A DNA stretch of 64,000 nt from Alteromonas lipotrueiana (lineage in GTDB: Bacteria; Pseudomonadota; Gammaproteobacteria; Enterobacterales; Alteromonadaceae), in NCBI RefSeq assembly GCF_019249245.1, contig NZ_JAESDK010000004.1, positions 156,687-220,686 of the forward strand, in the 5' to 3' direction. The notes below the pieces were generated by a model. The model saw only the letters and a list, made by a program, of their open reading frames with translations. It ran no database searches and was not told where the DNA came from. Positions within the stretch are counted from its first letter, which is position 1. Every line of letters starts with the position of its first letter. A program made the translations under genes and the position numbers. This document shows, piece after piece, positions 50,363 to 60,763 of the stretch.

Positions 50363-51891
50363 CCTCACCATTTGTTTTACACCCTGGTCAACTGACCCTC
50401 GATGACTGTAGACAGTGTTTGCGTTTTCACCGGCCTATAACACTTGCAAAGTCAGCCCATAAAGAGATTGAACGGTCGTGTGCGTTGGTACAAAAAGTTG
50501 TTGAAGAAGGAAAAACGGTCTACGGCATTAACACCGGGTTTGGGTTGCTGGCCAATACCCGGATAGAAAAAAACGAACTCGCGTTGTTGCAAAAAAGCAT
50601 TGTGTTGTCGCACGCTGCAGGTATTGGCAAGCTGATGAGCGAGCCATGTGTGCGCCTGCTTATGTTATTAAAAATCAACTCGCTTGCTCGTGGCTACTCA
50701 GGTATACGACTGTGTGTAATCGAAGCCCTGATCACCTTGTATAATGCGCAGGTGTGGCCGGCCATTCCCGAAAAAGGCTCAGTAGGTGCATCGGGTGACC
50801 TGGCGCCTTTGGCGCACATGAGCGTAGTATTGCTGGGCGAAGGTGAGGTGCTGCTTAACGGGCGTCGCAGGCCTGCTAACGAGGGCTTGCAGGTTGCAGG
50901 GCTGACCCCGATGACGCTGGCACCCAAAGAAGGGCTGGCATTGCTAAATGGTACCCAGGCATCTACAGCGTTTGCCTTACAGGGACTGTTTTTAACCGAG
51001 AACGCTTATTTAAGCGCGGTAGCGATAGGCGCGCTAAGTGTGGATGCGGCAAAAGGGTCGCGGGTACCTTTTGATCCTCGTATTCATGCTGTGCGAGGAC
51101 ACCAGGCGCAATGCGATGCGGCGTCTTTATTTACCAGGTTATTAGAAGTTTCGGAAATAGGTAACTCTCATCAGGGTTGTCAAAAGGTACAGGATCCGTA
51201 TTCATTACGCTGCCAGCCACAAGTTATGGGGGCGGTATTACAGCAACTCCGGTTTGCCGCGCAAACACTGCAAACCGAAGCCAATGGGGTCTCAGATAAC
51301 CCCCTGGTATTTGCTGACGACGAAGTTATTTTGTCCGGGGGTAATTTTCATGCAGAAACCGTGGCCATGACCGCCGACAACCTGGCCATTGCATTGTGCG
51401 AAATTGGCGCGCTGTCAGAGCGGCGTATGGCATTACTCATCGATAGCGGTTTAAGTGGACTTCCGTCTTTTCTCGTTGACAATGGCGGGGTGAATAGCGG
51501 CTTTATGATTGCTCAGGTCACCGCGGCAGCTCTGGCCAGTGAAAATAAAACGTTAGCGCATCCGGCGTCTATAGACTCCTTACCCACCTCGGCCAACCAG
51601 GAAGATCATGTATCGATGGCAACCTTTGCCGGACGGCGGCTGTCTGACATTTTTGAAAATGTCGCTGGCATTCTGGCTATCGAATGGCTGGCAGCAAGTC
51701 AGGGTATTGATTTTCGACGCCCACTTAAAACCAGTGAGCCGCTTCAAAAAGTGCAAGGCCTGCTGCGTAGCAATGTCAGGTTTTACGATAAAGACCGTTA
51801 TTTTGCGCCAGATATAGAAAAGGCCTCGTCACTTATTTGTACGCACCAATTAGCCGACTTAATTGTCGGACTGGCCGAATCACCATTTTAA
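50359..51891 (+). CDS. hutH: Histidine ammonia-lyase
   Basis: A 510-residue enzyme converting histidine to urocanate and ammonia. The Ala-Ser-Gly triad forming the MIO prosthetic group lies in [24 protein letters not shown] near residue 54 and [15 protein letters not shown], as well as NQEDHVSMA, are further family motifs. With hutU, hutI and hutG it completes the four-step path from histidine to glutamate plus formamide. No histidine transporter is in the window. Confidence 0.97.
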   Translation: MTSPFVLHPGQLTLDDCRQCLRFHRPITLAKSAHKEIERSCALVQKVVEEGKTVYGINTGFGLLANTRIEKNELALLQKSIVLSHAAGIGKLMSEPCVRLLMLLKINSLARGYSGIRLCVIEALITLYNAQVWPAIPEKGSVGASGDLAPLAHMSVVLLGEGEVLLNGRRRPANEGLQVAGLTPMTLAPKEGLALLNGTQASTAFALQGLFLTENAYLSAVAIGALSVDAAKGSRVPFDPRIHAVRGHQAQCDAASLFTRLLEVSEIGNSHQGCQKVQDPYSLRCQPQVMGAVLQQLRFAAQTLQTEANGVSDNPLVFADDEVILSGGNFHAETVAMTADNLAIALCEIGALSERRMALLIDSGLSGLPSFLVDNGGVNSGFMIAQVTAAALASENKTLAHPASIDSLPTSANQEDHVSMATFAGRRLSDIFENVAGILAIEWLAASQGIDFRRPLKTSEPLQKVQGLLRSNVRFYDKDRYFAPDIEKASSLICTHQLADLIVGLAESPF

Positions 51892-51956
51892 GTGATATAA
51901 ACATGACATAAACAGGCGAGTCTGGCATACTCTGGCGCGCCTTAATCTACCCATAA

Positions 51957-52487
51957 ATGTTCATGTCTTCTTTGCCCGATTCTACAGTGAATACTGTCTA
52001 CAGTATTGGATTAAGTAACCCTAAATCGGCGGTGAATGTAGCCTCTGTATTAAGGGCAGCAGGCTGCTATGGAGCGAGTAGTGTATTTTACACGGGCGAG
52101 CGTTACCGACGCGCCAAAGAATTCAACGCTGATACCAAAGCCATGCATAAACTTATTCCTACAATTGGGGTAGATTCACTGGCTCAGGTCATTCCTGCTG
52201 GCGCCACAACGGTTGCTGTGGAGCTGGTCGAAGGGGCACAGCCTTTACCGGCCTATCAGCATCCTGCCAATGCGTTTTATGTGTTTGGACCTGAAGATGG
52301 TTCGTTGTCTCAACACGATCTTCAATGGTGCGATGAGGTGGTATACATTCCTACCAAAGGCTGTATGAATCTGGCCGCGACGGTCAATGTAGTGCTCTAC
52401 GACCGTCTGGCAAAATCTGCATACGATGCGGGCGATGATCTCATTATCGCATCGCGAGACCGCAACAATCGTACCCGCATAAAATAA
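51957..52487 (+). CDS. SPOUT-class RNA 2'-O-methyltransferase family protein (TrmH-like)
   Basis: A 176-residue protein (174 if the second ATG at 51963 is used). SIGLSNPKSAVNVASVLRAAGCYG is the SpoU motif 1, FYVFGPEDGSL motif 2, and IPTKGCMNLAATVNVVLYDRL motif 3 with the conserved knot. It probably methylates a ribose in tRNA or rRNA using S-adenosylmethionine; the exact target cannot be read. It lacks the N-terminal substrate-binding extension of RlmB. It stands alone after hutH. Confidence 0.87.
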   Translation: MFMSSLPDSTVNTVYSIGLSNPKSAVNVASVLRAAGCYGASSVFYTGERYRRAKEFNADTKAMHKLIPTIGVDSLAQVIPAGATTVAVELVEGAQPLPAYQHPANAFYVFGPEDGSLSQHDLQWCDEVVYIPTKGCMNLAATVNVVLYDRLAKSAYDAGDDLIIASRDRNNRTRIK

Positions 52488-53189
52488 ACTGAAAAAAAGC
52501 GTGCAAACTTTAGACACTGTTCCCGATCTGCTACACATTTAAAAAATATAAAAAATACAGAAGGTTATTTTCTAATTAGCGCCTATTGACGATAAATTAT
52601 CCGACGTTGAAATTTTCAGTGAAGCGAAATAGAGACACTGATTGTCCCCGGCTGTTCATATTCACGTCACCAACAAAATTTGATTCGCTTGATGCCGCTA
52701 TTCAATTAATTATTTTGTGCATCTTTAGTCTATTTTTTAGAAGGGCAACACATTCAAATGGCGCTACGCCGCCTTCAAAAGATCATTTATGAAATTTATT
52801 TAAGGTAAAACTAATTAAGTTGGGATGTTGTTGTTTTTACTACAACAAATGGCATAAAGTGTGGTATAAAATATGAACAGGGACAGTTTGGCTAATCGAT
52901 TTCGACGCGTAGTTATTAAATTGCATATCAAAATGAGAGAAAGGTATCAAAAGCCACGCTGGCACAATAGTTGATACTCTTTCACCAAAGAATAATTAAT
53001 CCTCATTTTTTCGTTTTATTTCCAAATGCAGTATCCGAAATTGTTGAGCAAAAATGACACCGGCTACAAAGCTGACATTTTTCTCAACGAAGCTTGCTTT
53101 GACCTGCGCTTTTCCCGGCAGGCCGAGATTTAGGAAATAACCACGCAGAGGATGCAATCAATACTACAAGTTCATCAACGGGAGTTATA
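52488..53189 (+). promoter_or_regulatory. Long non-coding region before the PEP-CTERM-associated acyltransferase
   Basis: About 700 bp, AT-rich, with no credible gene; an open frame at 52586-52792 has no ribosome-binding site and looks random. It contains the sigma-54-like element at 52960. No terminator hairpin is evident after the methyltransferase gene. The length leaves room for enhancer sites or a small RNA, but I see no clear structure. Confidence 0.45.
52960..52975 (+). promoter_or_regulatory. Possible sigma-54 (-24/-12) promoter
   Basis: TGGCAC, five bases, TTGAT: a good -24 box, and a -12 box with GA in place of GC. It is about 215 bp upstream of the GTG start. PEP-CTERM/exosortase genes are controlled by the PrsK/PrsR system with sigma-54 in several proteobacteria, which makes the match worth noting; it remains a weak single hit. 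Confidence 0.35.
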
Positions 53190-54083
53190 GTGAAACGTCG
53201 CTTGCTAAATGCATTTAATAGAGTACACAAAGTACCCGGAATCAAGCAGATGATTCGGCCTGTAATACGTCGTAAAATGAATAAAATCATTGACGCAGCT
53301 GCGGATCATTTCTTCGAACACTTCACGCTGGTTGTAGCAAACGAAGAGTACGAACAACGTACCTGTTTCAAAACACGTCATCAGGTATATTGTGAAGAAA
53401 TGGGATTTGAAGATACGCGTCCCAATAAAATGGAATGTGATGAGTTTGATGAATTTGCACTAAGTTGTTATATCAAACACAAAGCAACCGGTGACTGTGC
53501 AGGTACCATTCGGTTGGTTATGCCGCAGCACCCTGGGCAATTACTGCCCGTAGAACAAAACTGCCCCAGTGCTATTCGTATGGATGAGAACAGCCCGCAA
53601 CGATACGCCCGGCATTCAATTTGTGAAATCTCACGTCTTGCTATACCAAAGCGCTTCCGCCGTCGTCAATCAGACAGTAATGTGTCGCCAGTCACTGGTA
53701 AATCATTAAACAATGGCTTTAAAAAAGATAAACCCGGTCGTAACTTTCCATACTTATCACTGGCTTTATATTTTTTCGCGGCAAGCATTTGTGTATTGCG
53801 CGACATTGAAAATGTGTACGTGATGATGGAGCCTCGTTTGGCGCGTAGCTTGCGCATGTTAGGCATTAATTTTGAGCAACTGGGTAATGAAATTGACTAC
53901 CACGGCCAACGCGCCGCGTATCAGTTGTCACCGGTTGAATTTATGCAGCAGGTTTCTCCGGCTTTACAACGGTTTCAACGCAAGATTATGGCAGAGCTGC
54001 AGGAAGTGCCGAATTTTGGTGCGATATTCCGTCATCAACCGTCTATTTTAACAAAAATAAACGAAGAGCAGTGTGCTGCCTAG
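53190..54083 (+). CDS. PEP-CTERM/exosortase system-associated acyltransferase
   Basis: A 297-residue GNAT-like protein starting at GTG 53190, 5 bp after GGAG. The central part (about 45-175) has the autoinducer-synthase-like fold signs: TCFKTRHQVYCEEMGFE (compare the R-x-x-x-F/Y of LuxI-type synthases), a Glu/Asp-rich DEFDEFALSCY segment, and GTIRLVMP, followed by ICEISRLAIPKRFRRR. This combination marks the acyltransferase found with PEP-CTERM/exosortase systems rather than a true acyl-homoserine lactone synthase. It may modify a surface or polysaccharide component. Its PEP-CTERM partner in this window is at 44866. Confidence 0.85.
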   Translation: MKRRLLNAFNRVHKVPGIKQMIRPVIRRKMNKIIDAAADHFFEHFTLVVANEEYEQRTCFKTRHQVYCEEMGFEDTRPNKMECDEFDEFALSCYIKHKATGDCAGTIRLVMPQHPGQLLPVEQNCPSAIRMDENSPQRYARHSICEISRLAIPKRFRRRQSDSNVSPVTGKSLNNGFKKDKPGRNFPYLSLALYFFAASICVLRDIENVYVMMEPRLARSLRMLGINFEQLGNEIDYHGQRAAYQLSPVEFMQQVSPALQRFQRKIMAELQEVPNFGAIFRHQPSILTKINEEQCAA

Positions 54084-54089
54084 GCACGC

Positions 54090-54104
54090 TGAATACGTAT
54101 GCAA
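54090..54104 (+). promoter_or_regulatory. Putative MalR-type operator, copy 3
   Basis: TGAATACGTATGCAA, sharing the 14-bp core TGAATACGTATGCA with the sites at 27765 and 30915. It is 77 bp before the amylase start and just after the acyltransferase stop, so it controls the amylase and links it to the distant starch locus. Confidence 0.7.
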
Positions 54105-54180
54105 CAGCTAGGTTAACTTTCTTTTAACAGGTATGCTTTTGGGTAGTCACTGAAAATTACTCTGTCAGGAAAGTTAACGT

Positions 54181-56085
54181 ATGCGTCCCCATTCTTATTC
54201 AGGCATTCGTTTCTCGCTCACCGCAGTCTGTACTCTTATACTGAGTGCCTGTAATACTGCCGACAAGCGTGAGACCATGCCATCTGATATGCCCACTCCT
54301 GAAGCTTATTCCCAAGAACAAACTCAGCAAAAGCCAGTGGTTTATCAGGTTTTTACTCGTTTGTTCGGCAATACTAATACGACCAATGCGCCGTGGGGCT
54401 CGAAAGAACAAAACGGCGTAGGCAAGTTTTCGGACTTTTCTGATACCGCTTTAGAAGAAATACAGCAGCTGGGTGTTTCGCATATCTGGTATACGGGTAT
54501 TCCCCATCATGCTACCGCATCTGATTATACCGCCTTTGGCATAAGTCTGGACGATCCCGACGTGATAAAGGGTCGGGCTGGCTCGCCCTATGCGGTAAAA
54601 GATTACTACAATGTTGACCCTGACCTGGCTCAAAATCCGGCCAATCGTATGGCTGAATTTGAAGCCTTGATTAAGCGCACCCATGCGCACAAAATGAAAG
54701 TGATTATTGATATTGTGCCTAACCATGTGGCACGCCAATATGAATCACTTAACCCCCCACAGGGCGTTCCGTCACTCGGTGTTAATGACGATAAAACTCG
54801 AAGTTATAAACGCGATAACCATTTTTACTATGTTCCGGGAGCTGCATTCTTAGTACCCGACCATCCAGAAACTTTTCACCCCACGGGTGAAGCCCCGCAT
54901 CCTTTAGCCGATGGCAAGTTTAATGAAGTACCAGCAAAATGGACTGGCAATGGGGCTCGTTCTGCCAAACCTGATGTCAATGACTGGTATGAAACGGTTA
55001 AGCTAAACTATGGCGTCAAACCCGACGGCAGTTTTGATTTTCCGGTTTTACCCGATACCTATTCCAATAAGCCCCATACCGCCCATTATGCGTTTTGGCA
55101 GGAAAAGGACTTGCCTGATGCCTGGTATCGTATGCGTGAAATTGCATTGTTTTGGCTGGACAAAGGCGTGGACGGATTCCGTTTCGATATGGCAGAAATG
55201 GTACCGGTGGAATTTTGGTCTTTTCTTAATTCGGCGATAAAACGTCATAACCCCGACGCTTTCTTATTGGCCGAAGTGTATCAACCGCAGCAGTACCGCG
55301 ACTATCTAGGGCGCGGCCTGATGGATTATCTGTACGACAAGGTAGGCTTTTACGATACGCTAAAAATGGTCATGAAAGGGCAGCGTCCGACATCAGCATT
55401 GGATGAAGTGGCCGCCCAGGTTACCGATATCGAATCATCGATGCTGCATTTTTTAGAAAATCATGATGAACAGCGCATCGCCAGTAAGCCATTTGCCGGG
55501 GACGCGCAGATGGGCAGGCCCGCGCTTGCGGTTTCTGCGCTAAAAAGTGATGCGCCTTACATGCTGTATTTTGGCCAGGAGGTAGGCGAAGACGGTAGCG
55601 AAGATATGGGGTTTGGCGATCCGTCCCGCACCAGCATTTTCGACTATGCCGGTGTACCAGCACATCAACGCTGGATGAACGAAGGTAAGTTTGATGGGGG
55701 CCAGCTCAGTGAGCAAGAACAGGAGCTACGCCGCTTTTACAGTAAAGTGTTAAATTTGGCTGCGCACCATCCAGCGATACAGGGTGAAATGATTAGCTTG
55801 CTTGGTTATCAAAAAGTGATGACATCGAGCTCACGCCAGATTTATAGCTTTGTTCGTACTCACGCAAATACGGCTTTGTTAGTGGTCAGTAATTTTTCCC
55901 AATCGGCGCAACAGGTAACGCTGAATTTTCCAGCACATATTGCCGGACTTGCGTCAGCCTCGCCGCTACAGGCTCATTCTTTATTAACCGGAAAACAAAT
56001 AGAAGTATCTGGTGCAAACGGGCAAATAGAGTTGCAAATTAATGTTGCAGCCAGTGATGCTCAAATAATAGAACTGTCGATTTAG
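54181..56085 (+). CDS. GH13 alpha-amylase family lipoprotein
   Basis: A 634-residue lipoprotein: a signal peptide with lipobox LSAC (Cys at about 24), then the GH13 barrel. It has VVYQVFTRLFGN at the barrel start, DIVPNHVA (about 178), FRFDMAEM with the Asp nucleophile (about 335), LLAEVYQP with the Glu acid/base (about 362) and FLENHDEQR with the transition-state Asp (about 426). A C-terminal beta-sandwich follows from about 550. It probably degrades maltodextrins at the cell surface or in the periplasm, handing products to the receptors of the starch locus, whose operator it shares. Confidence 0.92.
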   Translation: MRPHSYSGIRFSLTAVCTLILSACNTADKRETMPSDMPTPEAYSQEQTQQKPVVYQVFTRLFGNTNTTNAPWGSKEQNGVGKFSDFSDTALEEIQQLGVSHIWYTGIPHHATASDYTAFGISLDDPDVIKGRAGSPYAVKDYYNVDPDLAQNPANRMAEFEALIKRTHAHKMKVIIDIVPNHVARQYESLNPPQGVPSLGVNDDKTRSYKRDNHFYYVPGAAFLVPDHPETFHPTGEAPHPLADGKFNEVPAKWTGNGARSAKPDVNDWYETVKLNYGVKPDGSFDFPVLPDTYSNKPHTAHYAFWQEKDLPDAWYRMREIALFWLDKGVDGFRFDMAEMVPVEFWSFLNSAIKRHNPDAFLLAEVYQPQQYRDYLGRGLMDYLYDKVGFYDTLKMVMKGQRPTSALDEVAAQVTDIESSMLHFLENHDEQRIASKPFAGDAQMGRPALAVSALKSDAPYMLYFGQEVGEDGSEDMGFGDPSRTSIFDYAGVPAHQRWMNEGKFDGGQLSEQEQELRRFYSKVLNLAAHHPAIQGEMISLLGYQKVMTSSSRQIYSFVRTHANTALLVVSNFSQSAQQVTLNFPAHIAGLASASPLQAHSLLTGKQIEVSGANGQIELQINVAASDAQIIELSI

Positions 56086-56136
56086 ATAAAAAAGATATCG
56101 TCGTCGTGGTGGCTGACAAAGTCTTTTAGTTGAATG

Positions 56137-56167
56137 AAAACAGAGCAGCCTGATGCTCTGTTTTTAT
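56137..56167 (+). terminator. Terminator after the amylase gene
   Basis: AAACAGAGCA, GCCTGA loop region, TGCTCTGTTTTTA. A stem of about 10 bp followed by T residues, 52 bp after the stop. It marks the end of the core-genome segment. Confidence 0.9.
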
Positions 56168-56766
56168 TTAAAGGGCACACGTTGCGACCGTATGATGAGA
56201 GCCATGCAAATCCAAAAGACACGGTCTTAGTCGATAAGTGCAGGAGTAGACGCAAAGCTTAAGCACAAAACCTGAACGCAGCCTTCATGCCCCTTCAGGA
56301 AATTGCCACTTAAGTTGAGAATCTCAGGCAACCCGTCGCTATTATAATCAATACATTATCGAATGGGAAAAATTACCCTTTGTCATTTAAATTGAGATTT
56401 TTAGGCGCTTTTTTCACTTAAGTTGAGAAAAATTTCGATATTCTTAATAGAGAGACTTTTGAGTCCCAGGGTAGGAGATTATTTATAACGTAGGTTTATA
56501 AGGTTTTCTTACTGAGAGTAAACTTAATACACTAACCAGCTGAAATTTTACGAAGTCATTCATCAAAGCGCGTTGAGGCTTTTGGGGAAGTGGGCAAATC
56601 TGCCTGCGTTAACTCGTTACCAATCGTAAATGTCGCTTTAGTGATAGTAAAATTATCTTGCTGAAAGGTCCCTTCTAAATTAGTTACCTTTCAGTTTCTT
56701 TTACGACTTCATCAGTGTATTGTTTCTACTAAAGTACAAGGAAATTCTAAAAGACAAGGATGCTAT
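56168..56766 (+). other. Non-coding stretch at the core/accessory boundary
   Basis: About 600 bp with no credible gene. It holds three copies of a TTAARTTGAGA motif (listed separately) and the promoter region of the nuclease gene. Base use becomes more AT-rich towards the nuclease gene. An open frame at 56701-56883 on the minus strand is a shadow. Confidence 0.5.
56307..56428. repeat. Three copies of a CAYTTAARTTGAGA motif
   Basis: CACTTAAGTTGAGA at 56307, CATTTAAATTGAGA at 56384 and CACTTAAGTTGAGA at 56415. The middle copy is preceded by TG, giving TGTCATTTAAATTGAGA. Short repeats beside a TGTC end are typical of TniA/TnsB-type transposon termini, so this could be the remnant of a transposon end at the accessory boundary. 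Regulator binding sites for the nuclease gene are the alternative. No transposase of that type is in the window. Confidence 0.45.
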
Positions 56767-58611
56767 ATGAAATTGGCAAGCGTACTTTCTATCGTTAACC
56801 AGGTAGAGAAATCCAAGTTTATTAATGCCATCGACCGCATTTGCAATGATGCGGTTAAGCACGATAAGAAGATTGCTGCTCAATTAGACAAGCTGGACGG
56901 ACAAATCAAAAACGCTTCTAGCACCGACATCACACAACTTTTTAAAATCATCCTTCCTTACTTTGAAAAATCAGTTAGAGAGCAACTCGCAATGCTAGGT
57001 GCTCAAGCTACGCTACTTACCAATATTCTAAGTCGCGACGGTAATTGCATTGCTCGTGTGACTTGGATTGAAAGTTTGTATACGAAAGAGTGGGATTTGA
57101 TTCACTCTAGAGCAAACGAACTTAAGTCAGAAATAGAGGTTGTTGATGATGGAGATAGCTTCACCAACGGAAAGCGGCTTGGAATTTACTTCGCTTGCCT
57201 CAAAGAGGCCTATTCAAACGATGAGCGTATTAATCGAGAAGCTAAGATCACGGATGATGAACGCGGGATCTTAAACGTACTCGCGAAACAACTAGACGTC
57301 ACCGCAGATGACCAAGCCGGTGTAGAGCATCTAATAGACGAAATTCCTAAAAATGGTGTTCAGGACGCTTTGAATGAATTAAGAGAAATTGGCTTAGTCT
57401 TCATTAGTAGAAAGTTACAAACCATTTATGTGCCAGATGAAATTGTCAGCCTACTGAACCGTATACAAGGCAAGGATTTAGCAGATAAACATCTATTAAG
57501 GATCTTGCGGACGCTGAGCGATGCCGAGTTGTCTAACATTCTCAAACTTCATCGTAAAAAAATACGAGGGGTTGAACGTAAAGAAAGAATTGAGAACGTT
57601 ATGAAACTGGGTCTTCCAGCAGCACACGTTTTACAATCAGATTTATTTGCCGTCGATACCAATGTGAATGAGAGAAAAGAGCGCTTGAAAGGCCTGATTC
57701 AAGATTTGGACCTCGATCTTGATAAACTCGGCACTACGCTTGACGAGCGTATTGCAATAATACTGCACTCTCTTAATTCTTGTACTGAACGGGAGTTTAA
57801 TGCTCTCAGTGCCACTGGTTTCAAGGAGCTTTTTTCTGCTCTACAAAGTCATTTTCCATCTCTAAATACGTTACTAAAAAAAGAGTTCGAACTTGAAGAG
57901 CAAGAAGAACTAGATGTAGAGAAGCTCAGAGCGTTGAGTATCACACCCTATGACATTCTCTATATGCTAACAAACGATGAAATAAAAGCCGTAATTGAAA
58001 GTATGGGTATTAGAAAACGTGGGAATCTTCGTTTAAATATTCTTTCGAGCTTTGCTGATGCCACCGACAAGCTCATAGATAATTATGGCGCATTAGCTAG
58101 ACGTGATCTTGCCACTCTAAAAATTGACAACATTGAGATTTCGGAATCCGATCTTGGTATCAAGTTTGAAGAAGTGACGAAAGCAATTTTCGAACAGCTA
58201 GGCTTGTCAGTCGACGAGGATTTACGAAGAGCCATAAATACATCTAAAGACAAAGCTGATGTTCTAATATCACTGAGCGAGGACGACGTAATTGTGGGTG
58301 AGGCGAAGACGTGCAAAAATGGTGACTTCGCTAAGTACTCCACTACATCACGTCAAGTGAAAGCTTACGTCAACCGTTGTGAGCAAGCCGGGAAGCGCGT
58401 AGCACAAGTATTGATAGTTGCTCCAACTTTCTCAGAAGATTTTGTTGAGAGCGCTGAAATGGATACAGAAGTAAATATTTCGCTACTTGAAGCAGATGGA
58501 TTAAAGAATATTTTAGACGCTTACAAAGCTCGACGAAATCCAAAGTTTTCTGCGAAATTATTTACCAAAGGTGGCCTATTAAAAGCAAATTTAATCGCTA
58601 AGAATATATGA
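56767..58611 (+). CDS. Large protein with C-terminal PD-(D/E)XK nuclease-like domain, function unknown
   Basis: A 614-residue soluble protein that I do not recognise. The first about 450 residues are helix-rich. Two segments resemble SAP-like or helical DNA-binding repeats: LKLHRKKIRGVERKERIENV (about 260-280) and MLTNDEIKAVIESMGIRKRG (about 400-420). From about 463 the segment GIKFEEVTKAIFEQLG leads into KADVLI (Asp 498) and VGEAKTCK (Glu 512, Lys 514). That gives the D-(X)n-E-X-K pattern and the preceding helix of restriction-endonuclease-like nucleases. It is a lone gene beside an integron array, more AT-rich than the core genes, with no methylase next to it. A phage-defence role is inferred from context only. 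Confidence 0.75.
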   Translation: MKLASVLSIVNQVEKSKFINAIDRICNDAVKHDKKIAAQLDKLDGQIKNASSTDITQLFKIILPYFEKSVREQLAMLGAQATLLTNILSRDGNCIARVTWIESLYTKEWDLIHSRANELKSEIEVVDDGDSFTNGKRLGIYFACLKEAYSNDERINREAKITDDERGILNVLAKQLDVTADDQAGVEHLIDEIPKNGVQDALNELREIGLVFISRKLQTIYVPDEIVSLLNRIQGKDLADKHLLRILRTLSDAELSNILKLHRKKIRGVERKERIENVMKLGLPAAHVLQSDLFAVDTNVNERKERLKGLIQDLDLDLDKLGTTLDERIAIILHSLNSCTEREFNALSATGFKELFSALQSHFPSLNTLLKKEFELEEQEELDVEKLRALSITPYDILYMLTNDEIKAVIESMGIRKRGNLRLNILSSFADATDKLIDNYGALARRDLATLKIDNIEISESDLGIKFEEVTKAIFEQLGLSVDEDLRRAINTSKDKADVLISLSEDDVIVGEAKTCKNGDFAKYSTTSRQVKAYVNRCEQAGKRVAQVLIVAPTFSEDFVESAEMDTEVNISLLEADGLKNILDAYKARRNPKFSAKLFTKGGLLKANLIAKNI

Positions 58612-58788
58612 GATTAATTTTTCGTATCCTCTTTGTGTCAATTGCAGATCACCAGACACTCGCGGTTGAGCGATCACTTCGTACTTAAAGCAACCGTTCA
58701 GATATGTAATATGGAACGGCAATAATTACCGAAAGGCGGATATCTGCTAGCCTTACTGAATTAGTCTGCTAGAGACAAGGAGCGGTCA

Positions 58789-58872
58789 TTCCAACGCCAA
58801 CCATGAGCGCCCTGAGACGGGCGGCCGGTCGAGGGCCGAAGGCCCGGAACAAGCTTAAGGGCATTGTTAGAA
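58789..58872 (-). repeat. attC site A (distal end of the integron array)
   Basis: On the minus strand it begins with R'' TTCTAAC and ends with R' GTTGGAA. Between them are a TGCCCTTA / CTCAGGGCG inner pairing and a GGGCC-TTC-GGCCC hairpin. Length is 84 bp. The stop codon of the interrupted cassette gene (TAA) lies inside R''. No further cassette or attC lies to its left, so this is the far end of the array. Confidence 0.8.
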
Positions 58873-58898
58873 TTTAAGAACTCCACGACATGTAGTGG

Positions 58899-60061
<1,163 letters not shown>

Positions 60062-60589
60062 TAAACACCTCTTCTAAGGTGGTAACTTTACCACCTAAAT
60101 TGGTGTCCGGGTTCATTAGACCACTACAACATGTCAATACCCTTGCTACGGCCTCTTCGTGGTCTTTAGTTTTAAACTCCGTATCCCGCAAGGGCATCAT
60201 GCCACGCTCTTGGAAGTAGACGTAATAAATGGGAGCCCTCGGGTGCCTGATACAGTACCAGCCATCAAACATATGCCTATCAAAATAAAGCCAAAAAACG
60301 TTGTTTGAGGAACACGTAATTTTCTTTACCACACTTAAATTGAGTTTTAGAAAGTCGGCAAAATCTCCCTCGCTATGCAGGTCGTGATTGCGGACTAGCT
60401 CATTCAGGTAGCCTTTTAATTGATCTTCATCCATCTCGAAATTCTAACGCCTCATTCAGAGGCAACAAAATAGCTGGTCAAAATAAGCCACGCAGGAGCA
60501 AAAACCAACTGTTATTTGTCCGTTTAAGCAACTTGTATGGATAATAACTCATGTAAATCATCCTGATTTTAATCAGTGTGAGGTAAAGT

Positions 60590-60730
60590 GAGACCCAGGC
60601 TTTAGCAGCAACTAAAGCTTTCTTTTGTGGTAGTTCGATTAAGCGATGGCTCCTCAGTTGAGAGACCGATAACAAGAAAGAACACCACAAAGGACTCCAA
60701 GCAAAACACTCGAATAGTCTACTGGGTCTC
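60590..60730 (+). ncRNA. Putative bridge/seek RNA of the IS110-family element
   Basis: A 141-nt segment closed by GAGACCCAG (60590-60598) pairing with CTGGGTCTC (60722-60730). Inside are a 7-bp hairpin, GCTTTAG (60599-60605) with CTAAAGC (60612-60618), and a 10-bp stem, CTTTTGTGGT (60622-60631) with ACCACAAAGG (60684-60693, one G-T pair), holding a 52-nt internal loop. Nested stems with a large loop upstream of an IS110 recombinase are the expected form of the RNA that guides target and donor choice. An 84-codon frame on the opposite strand here is treated as an artefact of this structure. I could not identify the guide segments. Confidence 0.65.
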
Positions 60731-60763
60731 AACCCGCATTATGCAAGCAAGAGTTAGCTTATT

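Noticed and set aside
52586..52792. A 68-codon frame in the leader of the acyltransferase
   Set aside because: No ribosome-binding site, random-looking composition and no recognisable motif.
53190..54083. Acyl-homoserine lactone synthase (LuxI) call for the acyltransferase
   Set aside because: The fold signs are shared, but the length (297 residues) and the C-terminal part fit the PEP-CTERM-associated acyltransferase, and no LuxR partner is adjacent.
60333..60345. A fourth TTAAATTGAG-like match
   Set aside because: It lies inside the coding frame of the interrupted cassette gene (codons for LKLNLS) and lacks neighbours, so it is probably chance.
60478..60732. An 84-codon frame on the minus strand inside the IS110 5' end
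   Set aside because: It starts at TTG, has no cassette-like setting, and lies opposite the structured RNA segment, whose stems explain its constraint better.
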